This document shows, piece after piece, positions 24,602-32,333 of a stretch of DNA of 64,000 nucleotides; the stretch's first letter is position 1; each line of letters starts with the position of its first letter. A program made the position numbers and the translations under genes. The stretch comes from Candidatus Palauibacter poriticola (lineage in GTDB: Bacteria; Gemmatimonadota; Gemmatimonadetes; Palauibacterales; Palauibacteraceae): contig JAAXHJ010000076.1 in the NCBI GenBank assembly GCA_012270965.1, positions 1 to 64,000 of the forward strand. Reading direction: 5' to 3'. The notes beneath the pieces are model-generated. The model was not told the origin of the DNA. It saw only the letters and a program-made list of their open reading frames with translations, and searched no databases.

Positions 24602-26856
24602 TCGGCCGCATCCTCACGGTCGCGAAGCGGGAGTTCGCGGGCTACTTCGACCACGCGACCGCCTACATCCTCCTCGTCATCTTCCTCGGGATCAACTTCT
24701 ACTTCTACTTCCAAGAGGCCTACCTCCTCGGCGAGGCGTCGCTGCGGCCGATGCTGTCGCTCCTTCCCTGGCTCCTGCTCTTCTTCATTCCGGCCGTCTG
24801 CATGCGGTCGTTCGCGGAGGAGCGGAACGCGGGGACGCTCGAACTCGTGCTCGCGCAGCCGATCCAAGTCGTGGAGTTTCTGCTCGGCAAGTTCCTCGGC
24901 GTCCTCTTCTTCCTGCTGGTCGCCATGGCGGGGACGCTGGGCATCCCGCTCGGTCTCACCCTCGGCGCCGACCTGCAGTGGGGCGTGGTCTTCTCCCAGT
25001 ACTTGGGATCGATGTTCCTCATATCGGCCCTCATCGCGGTCGGCCTGTGGGCGTCCTCGCTCACGAGGAACCAGGTGACCGCATTCATCATCGGGGTCAC
25101 GGTCGGCTTCGCCCTCTACCTCATCGGACTCCCCACCGTCACCCTCTCCCTCCCGGGCCCGCTCGCGGCGGTGGCGGCGCGCCTGGGCGTACTCGGACAC
25201 TTCTCGAACGTGGCGCGCGGCGTGATCGACCTGCGCGACGTCCTGTACTTCGCCGCGCTGGGGACGGCATTCCTCTCGCTCACGTATTTCGCCGTCATGC
25301 GCGAACGCCTAAGCCGCGCACGGCCGGCGTACGGGCGGCTGCGCGTGGGCGTGCTTGGCTTGGTCGGGATCGCGATCTTCGCCGCGCTGGCGGGCGCCCA
25401 GTTGCGCGGCCGGCTCGACCTCACGCCGGGCAAGGTCTACACGCTCTCCCCGCCGACGGCCGACCTGCTGCGCGGCGTGGACGACCTCGTCACGATCAAG
25501 CTCTTCCAGTCCGCGGAGCTGCCGGCGCAGCTCGCGCCCGTGAGCCGGGACGTGGACGACCTTCTCCGGGATCTCGACGCGACCGGCGGCGCCAACGTGA
25601 ACCTCGTGCGCCTCGATCCCGACGAGGATCCCGGCGCCCAGGAGGAGGCGGGGCTGCTCGGCATCCGCCCCGTGCCCTTCCAGATCGTCGCCGATGACGA
25701 GGTGTCGTACCAGGAGCGCTACTTCGCGCTCGCGGTGCAGTACGCCGGCGAGACCCAGACGATCCCGCTCATCCGTCAGACGGCGGACCTCGAATACCGT
25801 CTCGCCTCGATGATCCGCGCCCTCACGCGGCCGGAGCGCCCCACCATCGGGATCCTCACCGGACACGGCGAACTGAGTCTGGACGCGGGGCTGCGGCTCG
25901 CCCGCAGCCGCCTCGCCCTGGAGTACGACCTGGTGGAGTTCCGCGTCGACTCGACGACCGCGGCGGTGCCGGATTCGATCGACGTGCTCGTAATCGCCGG
26001 CGGCCGCATGCCGATGGAGCCGGCGGCGGGCGAGATCCTGAGCCGCTTCGTGGACGACGGCGGGAGCCTCTTCGTCCTCAAGTCCGGCGTGACGGCGGAC
26101 ATGCAGGCGCGCTACGCGGGCCCCACCTTCGATCCGGCCCTCGACTCCCTGCTGCAGGCGCGGGGACTCGGCATCGTCCCGTCGATGGCCTTCGACTTCC
26201 TGCTCAACGAACAGGTGCAGGTGCCGTCCAACTTCGGGGCCATCGTCGTGCCGTATCCGCTGTGGACGCTCGCCCAGCCGGCCTCCGGACACGTGATCGT
26301 GGACGGCGTGGCGAACGTGCCGATCCGATTCGGAAGCCCGCTCCTCGTCGAAGTCGAGGACAGCACGCGGGTGACGCCACTGCTCACGACGTCCGAGGGT
26401 GGCGGACGACTGCAGACCCCGCTCTCGATCGATGCGATGCAGGATTGGCCCGCGGTTATCTCGCCGGGCGATGGTCAGATCTCCGAGGAAGACGTGACGA
26501 TGGAGACGCTCGCCCTGGCCTACAGCCAGCCGGACGGGGGCCGCATCGTCCTCGCGGGCTCCTCATCACCGATCCACGACGAGACGCTCTCGCAATCGAT
26601 GTCCGGGCTTGCCGGGATGGTCTTCTTCCAGAACGCGATCGATTGGCTCGCCCAAGACGAGGCGCTGATCTCCATCCGGTCCAAGGACCGCGCCCCGCCC
26701 CTCCTCCTCTTCCCCAACGAATGGCTCCCGGACCTCACGCGGTACGGGAATCTGGCCGGCGTCCCGCTGCTCTTCGTCCTCATCGGCGTGCTGCGGCTCG
26801 CGCGGCGGCGGCAGGTGCAGCAGCGCTTCTTCACCGAGGGGGGAGCGCTCGTATGA
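24598..26856 (+). CDS. Fused ABC-2 permease and GldG-like protein
   Basis: A 752-residue protein joining two normally separate parts. Residues 1-245 are a GldF/ABC-2 permease with six helices and the conserved loop FAEERNAGTLELVLAQPI. Residues about 250-720 are a GldG-like region: a membrane helix, the start of the extracytoplasmic domain (LDLTPGKVYTLSPPT), then RPTIGILTGHGELSLD and IDVLVIAGGR, ending in a final helix (LLFVLIGVLRLARRR). It overlaps the ATPase gene and the following DUF4340 gene by 4 bp each, so all three are translated together. Fusion of the two parts in one chain is seen in several phyla. Cargo unknown. Confidence 0.9.
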   Translation: MIGRILTVAKREFAGYFDHATAYILLVIFLGINFYFYFQEAYLLGEASLRPMLSLLPWLLLFFIPAVCMRSFAEERNAGTLELVLAQPIQVVEFLLGKFLGVLFFLLVAMAGTLGIPLGLTLGADLQWGVVFSQYLGSMFLISALIAVGLWASSLTRNQVTAFIIGVTVGFALYLIGLPTVTLSLPGPLAAVAARLGVLGHFSNVARGVIDLRDVLYFAALGTAFLSLTYFAVMRERLSRARPAYGRLRVGVLGLVGIAIFAALAGAQLRGRLDLTPGKVYTLSPPTADLLRGVDDLVTIKLFQSAELPAQLAPVSRDVDDLLRDLDATGGANVNLVRLDPDEDPGAQEEAGLLGIRPVPFQIVADDEVSYQERYFALAVQYAGETQTIPLIRQTADLEYRLASMIRALTRPERPTIGILTGHGELSLDAGLRLARSRLALEYDLVEFRVDSTTAAVPDSIDVLVIAGGRMPMEPAAGEILSRFVDDGGSLFVLKSGVTADMQARYAGPTFDPALDSLLQARGLGIVPSMAFDFLLNEQVQVPSNFGAIVVPYPLWTLAQPASGHVIVDGVANVPIRFGSPLLVEVEDSTRVTPLLTTSEGGGRLQTPLSIDAMQDWPAVISPGDGQISEEDVTMETLALAYSQPDGGRIVLAGSSSPIHDETLSQSMSGLAGMVFFQNAIDWLAQDEALISIRSKDRAPPLLLFPNEWLPDLTRYGNLAGVPLLFVLIGVLRLARRRQVQQRFFTEGGALV

Positions 26857-27782
26857 ACCCCAAGCAACTGAAGGTCATCGCGATCGTGCTCGGCGTGGCG
26901 ATCCTTCTCTACCTGCCCCGGCTGTTCAGAGACGGCGGCGAGGGGGGAACGCTGGATGTCGGGGACGGCTTCTCCTTCGCGGTGACGGACTCCATCGCGG
27001 GCGTGGACATCGTGCTCGCGGAGAATGCCGGCACGGTGCGTCTCGAACGGACGGACGCGGGGTGGACGGTCGACGGGTACGTGGCGGACGAACCGAAGAT
27101 CCGCAACCTCCTGGATGTGATCGGGCAGCTTTCCTCGGCGGAACTCGTCGCACGCAACCCTTCGAATCACGCGAGCCTGGGCGTCGGGGAGGGCGGTCGG
27201 CGCATCGAAGTGCGGACGGCCGGCGGCGGCGCGCGACGCTTCCATCTCGGCGACCGCGACACGCGCTCCGGGGGTTACTTTGTGCGTCTCCCCGGCGACG
27301 ACGTCGTCTATCGGCTCGACGGTCCGGCCGGGGGCTACCTGAACCGCGACCGCGACGGGTGGCGCCCGCGCCTCATCGCCTCCGTGGACACCACCGGCGT
27401 ACGCGAAGTCTTCATGCGGCGCGGGGACCGGGAGGCCGTGCTGCGCCGGAGCGACGAGGGGTGGCTCGCGGGGGACGCGCCGGCGGATTCGGCGCTCGTG
27501 CAGAGGCTTCTCGCCATCCTGCCCTCGATCTCCGCGTCCGGCTTCCCCACGGAGGAGGAAGCGGCGGCCGCCAACTTCACGCTCCCGGACGGATGGGTCG
27601 AGGTGTTCTCCGAGGGGTCCGCGGACGTGACGGGCCGGCAACTCGAACTCTCGATCCTCCTGCTGGAGGACGAGGAACGCGGGGACTGGGTCGCCCGCCT
27701 CGCGGACGGAGCGGAAGCCTTCCGCCTCTCCAGCCTCACGGTGAATCGCCTGCTCCCGGAGGCGCTGGTCCCCGTCCCCTAA
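26853..27782 (+). CDS. DUF4340 domain protein of the Gld-type transporter
   Basis: A 309-residue protein with an N-terminal signal anchor (KVIAIVLGVAILLYL) and an extracytoplasmic DUF4340 region made of repeated beta-rich units, for example VRLERTDAGWTVDGYVAD and AVLRRSDEGWLAGDAP. DUF4340 genes regularly follow gldG-like genes, and the ATGA overlap here supports a shared complex. It has no catalytic motif and is probably a structural or substrate-contact part. It is convergent with fumC across an 88-bp gap that shows small GGGTCAGCCG repeats but no clear terminator. Confidence 0.85.
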   Translation: MNPKQLKVIAIVLGVAILLYLPRLFRDGGEGGTLDVGDGFSFAVTDSIAGVDIVLAENAGTVRLERTDAGWTVDGYVADEPKIRNLLDVIGQLSSAELVARNPSNHASLGVGEGGRRIEVRTAGGGARRFHLGDRDTRSGGYFVRLPGDDVVYRLDGPAGGYLNRDRDGWRPRLIASVDTTGVREVFMRRGDREAVLRRSDEGWLAGDAPADSALVQRLLAILPSISASGFPTEEEAAAANFTLPDGWVEVFSEGSADVTGRQLELSILLLEDEERGDWVARLADGAEAFRLSSLTVNRLLPEALVPVP

Positions 27783-27870
27783 GCCTAAGAGCCCACTAAC
27801 GAGCCGGGCCCACAGGGGTCGGGCGATGGTGCTCGGTCGGCGGGGGCTTGGGCGGGTCAGCCGAGTCGGG

Positions 27871-29259
27871 TCAGCCGGGCTCGGTCATCGCGCGGAAATC
27901 GAGGATGCGGTCGAGTTCGGCCGGGGCGACGAGCCCCCGTTCCAAGACGAGTTCCTTCAGCGTGCGGTCCTCGGCGAGGCTGAGCTTGGCCAGTTCGGCC
28001 GCCTTGTCGTACCCGATGACGGGCGCGAGAGCGGTGGCGAGCGCCGCGGTGGACTCCGCGTTCCGGAGGCAGCGCTCCTCGTTCGCCGTGATCCCTCGAA
28101 CGCAGCGCTCGGCGAACTCGACGCTCGCGGTGGAGAGGATCCGGACGCTCTCGAGCAGGTTGTGGGCCATCACGGGGATCATAACGTTGAGTTCGAGGTT
28201 CCCCGACTGCCCGCCCACGATGATCGTGGCGTCGTTGCCGATGACCTGCGCGCACACCTGAAGCACCGATTCCGCCATCACCGGGTTGACCTTGCCCGGC
28301 ATGATGGACGAGCCCGGCTGCACCGCGGGAAGGTTGATCTCGCCGAGGCCCGTGCGAGGACCGGATGACAGCCAGCGCAGATCGTTCGCGATCTTGGTCA
28401 GGCTCACGGCGACGGTTCGCAGCGCCCCGCTCGCCTCGACCACCGCGTCGCGCGCCGACTGCGCCTCGAAGTGGTTCGACGCCTCCACGAACCCGACACC
28501 GAGGATCTCGCTCAGCGCGGCCGACATCCGCGCGCCGAAATCGGCTGGCGTGTTGATGCCGGTCCCCACCGCCGTCCCGCCGATGGCAAGTTCCGCCAGC
28601 GCGGGCCGGACGGCCTCGACGCGCCGTATCCCGTGCCGCACCTGGCTCGCGTAGCCGCCGAACTCCTGTCCCAGCCGGACCGGCGTCGCGTCCTGCAGGT
28701 GCGTGCGCCCCGCCTTGGCGATGTGATCGAATTCGTCCGCCTTCTCGGCGAGCGCCGCGCGCAGCCGCTCCAGCGCGGGCAGAAGCTCGCGTTCGATCGC
28801 GATGAGTCCCGAGACGTGGGTGGCGGTGGGGATCACGTCGTTCGACGACTGCCCCAGGTTGACGTGATCGTTGGGGTGGACGGGGCTTCGCGAACCCACG
28901 ACGCCGCCCAGAAGCTGAATGGCGCGGTTCGCGATGACCTCGTTCGCGTTCATGTTCGTCGACGTGCCGGATCCGGTCTGGAAGATGTCCAGCACGAAAT
29001 GGGTATCCAGCGTCCCGGTCATGGCCTCGCCGGCCGCCTGCTCGATCGCTTCGCCCAGGCTGGGGTCGAGGAGCCCCAGCTCCCGGTTCACGCGGGACGC
29101 CGCCAGCTTGATCGCGCCGAGCGCCTCGATGAAGCGCCGTCCGAAGCGGAGGTCGGAGATGGGGAAGTTCTGGCGGGCCCGCTCCGTTTGCGCTCCGTAG
29201 AGCCGGTCGGCGGGGATCGCCATGTCCCCCATGGAGTCCTTCTCTATGCGATGGTCCAT
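27871..29259 (-). CDS. fumC: Fumarate hydratase, class II
   Basis: Catalyses reversible hydration of fumarate to malate in the TCA cycle; an iron-free, soluble homotetramer. The 462-residue length is normal. Family signatures are all present: TGSGTSTNMNANEVIANRA, HPNDHVNLGQSSNDVIPT, KAGRTHLQDATPVRLGQEF and the lyase signature GSSIMPGKVNPVM near residue 316. Aspartase shares the fold, but the residues around HPNDHVN and GRTHLQDA fit fumarase. It lies 86 bp downstream of the DUF192 gene on the same strand and may be co-transcribed. Confidence 0.96.
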   Translation of the reverse strand: MDHRIEKDSMGDMAIPADRLYGAQTERARQNFPISDLRFGRRFIEALGAIKLAASRVNRELGLLDPSLGEAIEQAAGEAMTGTLDTHFVLDIFQTGSGTSTNMNANEVIANRAIQLLGGVVGSRSPVHPNDHVNLGQSSNDVIPTATHVSGLIAIERELLPALERLRAALAEKADEFDHIAKAGRTHLQDATPVRLGQEFGGYASQVRHGIRRVEAVRPALAELAIGGTAVGTGINTPADFGARMSAALSEILGVGFVEASNHFEAQSARDAVVEASGALRTVAVSLTKIANDLRWLSSGPRTGLGEINLPAVQPGSSIMPGKVNPVMAESVLQVCAQVIGNDATIIVGGQSGNLELNVMIPVMAHNLLESVRILSTASVEFAERCVRGITANEERCLRNAESTAALATALAPVIGYDKAAELAKLSLAEDRTLKELVLERGLVAPAELDRILDFRAMTEPG

Positions 29260-29345
29260 GCGTGGGCGTCCGTGGATTCCCGTTGGCGGTTGGGGTTTGG
29301 CGGCCAGAGCCTAGCGGCCAGAGTTCGGCGGCTAGAACTCGGCGG

Positions 29346-29873
29346 TTAGAACTCGATGAGGTCGCCGACGCGGATGCCGTTGGCCTCGAACCACCCCTGG
29401 TTCATCTCCAGGGCGTACATGGCGGGCGCGGCCGAGTTGTGGGTTTCCGTCGTCTGCGGCTCCATCTGCTGGATGTCGACGATGCGGCCTTCGCGGTCGA
29501 TGTACGCGATATCGAGGGGTATGAGCGTGTTCTTCATCCAGAACCCGAGCGTGCGCTGCTCGGGGTAGACGAACAGCATCCCCTGATTCTCATCGAGCGA
29601 CTCCCGGTACATCAGTCCCCGCTGGCGCTCGTCGGCGTCGTCGGCGATCTCGACTTGGATCTCGATGCCACCCACCCGGAGCGGGACCAGTTCCACGGCT
29701 TGGGAGGATTCCGGCGACGTCGCGGCGCCCGTTCCCGTTTCGGCCGCCTGCTCGCCGTTTTCCGCCACCTCGGCATCGCGAATGCCCGCGTCCGCCGAAC
29801 CGCACGCCCCCAAGGTGGCCATAAGAGCCACCATCAGCCCGAAACCGGGCTCCCTCCATCGTTCGCTCAGCAT
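29346..29873 (-). CDS. DUF192 lipoprotein
   Basis: A 175-residue exported protein of the DUF192 family, whose biochemical role is not established. From the ATG at 29873 (MLSERWREPG) a lipoprotein signal ends in TLGAC, then an acidic linker. The domain proper (residues about 75-175) shows the hallmarks RQRGLMYRESLDENQGMLF, FWMKNTLIPLDIAYID and YALEMNQGWFEANGI. The frame is open to 29924, but that extension has no signal sequence. Between it and fumC are short imperfect repeats (TCGGCGGCTAGAAC-like). Confidence 0.88.
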   Translation of the reverse strand: MLSERWREPGFGLMVALMATLGACGSADAGIRDAEVAENGEQAAETGTGAATSPESSQAVELVPLRVGGIEIQVEIADDADERQRGLMYRESLDENQGMLFVYPEQRTLGFWMKNTLIPLDIAYIDREGRIVDIQQMEPQTTETHNSAAPAMYALEMNQGWFEANGIRVGDLIEF

Positions 29874-30042
29874 GTCAAACCGTCGTCCTCCGGGTCGATT
29901 CCGTTGCGGCCTCCGCTCTCGCAAAACCTATCAGACGAGGGTGGGGTATGGAACGAGGTGGCCGGGCCGGTGGGGGGGAGGGGCACGGGACGGGAGAGTC
30001 GAGCACCGTTCAGGCGGGTCGTGGACAACTTCGAGGCGTACT

Positions 30043-30087
30043 GGTTGCCGCGTGACCGGTCGCCGCGTGACCGGTTGCCGCGTGACC
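30043..30087. repeat. 15-bp repeat, three copies, before the Fur-family gene
   Basis: Three adjacent 15-bp units GGTTGCCGCGTGACC (middle copy with one change) end about 50 bp before the ATG of the Fur-family gene. Position and regularity would suit a regulator-binding array, but this is only inference. Confidence 0.7.
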
Positions 30088-30138
30088 GGTTTGCAGGCGG
30101 GACGAGCGCGCGTATCTTCTCAGCGCGTTGAGAACACC

Positions 30139-30639
30139 ATGACCACGGACACCCTCACCCCCCGACCGCCGCTCGGCTGCGCCGCCGTGATGCTCGGCCT
30201 CTTTCGGGCCGCGCTGCAGGAGCATCATCTGCCCCTCACTCACCAACGGGAAGCGATCTCCCGCGTACTGTTCGAGTCGGGGCGGCGGTTGTCGGCGGAC
30301 GAGGTCGTGGAACGGCTGCGCGGCGACGGTGAGCGCGCGGGGAAGGCGACGGTGTACCGGACCCTGGGCCTCTTGGTTCGCGTCGGCCTCGCTACGGAGC
30401 ACGACTTCGACGAGGGCTTCAAGCGATACGAGGCGAAGGTCGGACGGGCGCAGCAGGACCACCTGATCTGCACGGCGTGCGGAGACGTGGTCCGGTTCCA
30501 GCGCGAGGATCTCAACCGGCTCCAGACGGAGGTCGCCGGGCAATTCGGCTTCCACGTGCTGAGACGACAACTCAAGCTGTACGGGTTCTGCGCGCGCTGC
30601 GACGTCGAATCCGGCCAGGCGATTCGCCAGGTCGGCTAG
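30139..30639 (+). CDS. Fur-family transcriptional regulator
   Basis: A 166-residue metal-dependent repressor of the Fur superfamily. The winged helix covers residues about 20-95 (LTHQREAISRVLFES, DEVVERL, KATVYRTLGLLVRVGLA). The dimerisation domain has the histidine of DHLIC and two Cys pairs, CTACGD and CARCD, as in structural zinc sites. Iron, zinc, manganese or peroxide sensing cannot be decided by eye. The ATG at 30139 is chosen because the upstream frame (open to 29665) crosses the 15-bp repeats and the opposite DUF192 gene. It lies upstream of pyrE and the NifU-type gene, probably in one unit. A second Fur-family gene is at 63054. Confidence 0.9.
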   Translation: MTTDTLTPRPPLGCAAVMLGLFRAALQEHHLPLTHQREAISRVLFESGRRLSADEVVERLRGDGERAGKATVYRTLGLLVRVGLATEHDFDEGFKRYEAKVGRAQQDHLICTACGDVVRFQREDLNRLQTEVAGQFGFHVLRRQLKLYGFCARCDVESGQAIRQVG

Positions 30640-30664
30640 CCAAGTGAGCTAGCCACGTGAGCTA
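30633..30664. repeat. 13-bp direct repeat between the Fur-family gene and pyrE
   Basis: GCTAGCCAAGTGA, GCTAGCCACGTGA and a partial third copy GCTAGG follow one another over the stop of the regulator gene and run into the pyrE ribosome-binding site. They place stop codons in the pyrE frame just upstream of its start. Confidence 0.65.
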
Positions 30665-30674
30665 GGAGGCTCCG

Positions 30675-31250
30675 CTGAGTTCCGCCCATTCGAAACTTCT
30701 GAACCTGCTCGCCGAGCGCTCGTTCCGGCTCGGGGACTTCGTGCTCGCCTCCGGGGCCCGGAGCGACTACTACATCGACTGCCGGACCTCGACCATGCAC
30801 GCGCACGGACAGGTGCTCATGGGCGAGGTCGGTCTCGCAGCCATCCGGGACGCCGGACTACGGCCGGATGCGGTCGGCGGCCTTACGATGGGCGCGGATC
30901 CGCTGGCCTACGCCATCGCCGCCGCCAGTTGGCGCGCCGGCGATCCGATCCATGCCTTTTCGGTCCGCAAGCGCGCCAAGCGGCACGGCAAGGGGCGGTT
31001 GATCGAGGGCTGCTTCGAGCCCGGCGCCCGGGTCGTCGTCGTGGAGGACGTGATCACGACGGGCGGGTCCGCCTTCCAAGTGGTCGAGGCGGTGATCCGC
31101 GCGCGCGGCGAGGTGCTCGGATTGCTCGCGCTCGTGGACCGCGAGGAGGGGGGAAGAGCCACGCTGGAGGCGGCGGGTCTGCCGACCATGGTGCTCTATG
31201 CGGCAAGCGATCTGAGGGCGGCCGTGGCCGCCGGCGGTTCCGCGTCCTGA
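30675..31250 (+). CDS. pyrE: Orotate phosphoribosyltransferase, apparent CTG start
   Basis: PyrE joins orotate to PRPP giving orotidine monophosphate, the fifth step of pyrimidine synthesis. The PRPP-binding motif VVVVEDVITTGGS lies near residues 118-130, and the substrate-loop region FSVRKRAKRHGKG is present. Conserved N-terminal sequence (KLLNLLAERSFRLGDFVLAS) begins before any ATG, GTG or TTG: the frame opens after a TAG at 30663 and its first standard start is the GTG at 30738, inside that conserved part. CTG at 30675, five bases after a GGAGG (30665-30669), gives 191 residues, the usual size. I therefore infer a CTG start. Confidence 0.9.
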   Translation: MSSAHSKLLNLLAERSFRLGDFVLASGARSDYYIDCRTSTMHAHGQVLMGEVGLAAIRDAGLRPDAVGGLTMGADPLAYAIAAASWRAGDPIHAFSVRKRAKRHGKGRLIEGCFEPGARVVVVEDVITTGGSAFQVVEAVIRARGEVLGLLALVDREEGGRATLEAAGLPTMVLYAASDLRAAVAAGGSAS

Positions 31251-31302
31251 CGCACGCGCGATCCCGCGCCGGCTTCAGCGGAAATCATCGGGAGAGAAAG
31301 AC

Positions 31303-31899
31303 GTGTCCGACCAGGATCTATTGACATTCACCGACGCCGCCAGCGAGCGGATCCGATCGTTCATCAACGAGGACCCCGCGGAGGGTCTCGCGGTGCGCGT
31401 CAGCGTTCAAAACGCGAGCCCCATCGCGCCGGAATACGAGATGGCCCTCATCGAACCCTTCGAGCGCGAGGCCGGGGACCAGTCGTTCGACGCCCCCGGC
31501 TTCGAAGTCGTCGTCGATTCGAAGAGCGCGGACATCCTTTCCGGTACCCGCATCGACTGGGTGGAGTCGCTCCAAGGCTCGGGCTTTCACTTCAACAACC
31601 CCAACATCCAGCCGCTCGGCTCCGGGCCGCTGGACGGGCCCCTCGTCGACCGGGTGCGCCGCGTCATCGACGAGCAGATCAACCCGGGGGTGGCATCGCA
31701 TGGCGGGACCGTGCGCCTCGTCGACATCCGCGACAACGTCGTCTACGTCACGATGGGGGGCGGCTGCCAGGGGTGCGGCATGGCCTCCGTGACGCTCACG
31801 CAGGGGATCAAGCAGATGATCCGGGACGCGGCGCCCGAGATCGTCGACGTGCGGGACGTGACCGACCACGCCGCCGGCAGCAATCCCTACTACCAGTAG
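31303..31899 (+). CDS. nfuA: NfuA/NifU-type iron-sulfur carrier
   Basis: A 198-residue Fe-S cluster carrier. Residues 1-95 form a degenerate A-type domain (DLLTFTDAASERIRSFI) without its cysteines, as in NfuA. Residues 105-185 are the NifU C-terminal domain with the cluster-binding pair C155 and C158 in GGGCQGCGMASVTL. Two monomers would hold one 4Fe-4S cluster and pass it to client enzymes. GTG at 31303 follows GGGAGAG. It is 52 bp downstream of pyrE. The cluster clients in this window could include the radical SAM protein at 54364, but that is a guess. Confidence 0.9.
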   Translation: MSDQDLLTFTDAASERIRSFINEDPAEGLAVRVSVQNASPIAPEYEMALIEPFEREAGDQSFDAPGFEVVVDSKSADILSGTRIDWVESLQGSGFHFNNPNIQPLGSGPLDGPLVDRVRRVIDEQINPGVASHGGTVRLVDIRDNVVYVTMGGGCQGCGMASVTLTQGIKQMIRDAAPEIVDVRDVTDHAAGSNPYYQ

Positions 31900-31948
31900 C
31901 CGCCACCACGCCCAGAGGAGGCCCGACGCTCCCAGCGGCGTCCTGAGG

Positions 31949-32299
31949 CTACTTCTTGTTGCGCGGCTTGAGGAAGACGTGCAGGAGCGTGGCCACGATC
32001 GACATGACGAGCGCGCCGCCGATCGCGGCCAGCGGGCCGTCGAGTTCGAACCCCGGGATCAGCGACGCGGCGAGGTAGAACATCAGGCCGTTGAGGACGA
32101 AGTAGAACAGGCCCAGCGTCAGGACCGTGATCGGGAAGGTCACGACACGCAGGATCGGCCGGACGACCGCGTTGATGAAACCGATCGCGAGCGCCCCTCC
32201 GATGAGCGCTTCGGGACTGTCGACCCGCACCCCGGCGACGAGCCGCGCCGTCGCGTACAGCGCCGCCGCGTTGACCAGCCAACTCCGGATCAAGCCCAT
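31949..32299 (-). CDS. Holin-4-type small membrane protein
   Basis: A 116-residue membrane protein of the phage_holin_4_2 family, a chromosomal group unrelated in role to phage lysis. Four hydrophobic helices fill the chain. The family pattern GFINAVVRPILRVVTFPITVLTLGLF is recognisable in pieces (INAVVRPIL, FPITVLTLG), followed by LNGLMFYLAA. The positively charged end KPRNKK would be cytoplasmic. No phage genes lie nearby. It is downstream of the large barrel protein on the same strand. Confidence 0.85.
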   Translation of the reverse strand: MGLIRSWLVNAAALYATARLVAGVRVDSPEALIGGALAIGFINAVVRPILRVVTFPITVLTLGLFYFVLNGLMFYLAASLIPGFELDGPLAAIGGALVMSIVATLLHVFLKPRNKK

Positions 32300-32333
32300 G
32301 AATCGCCGTCCGCGGCGGTCGCCGACGTCGCCG

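Noticed and set aside
31949-32299. The holin-4-type gene as a sign of a prophage
   Set aside because: This family is widespread on chromosomes and no other phage gene is nearby.
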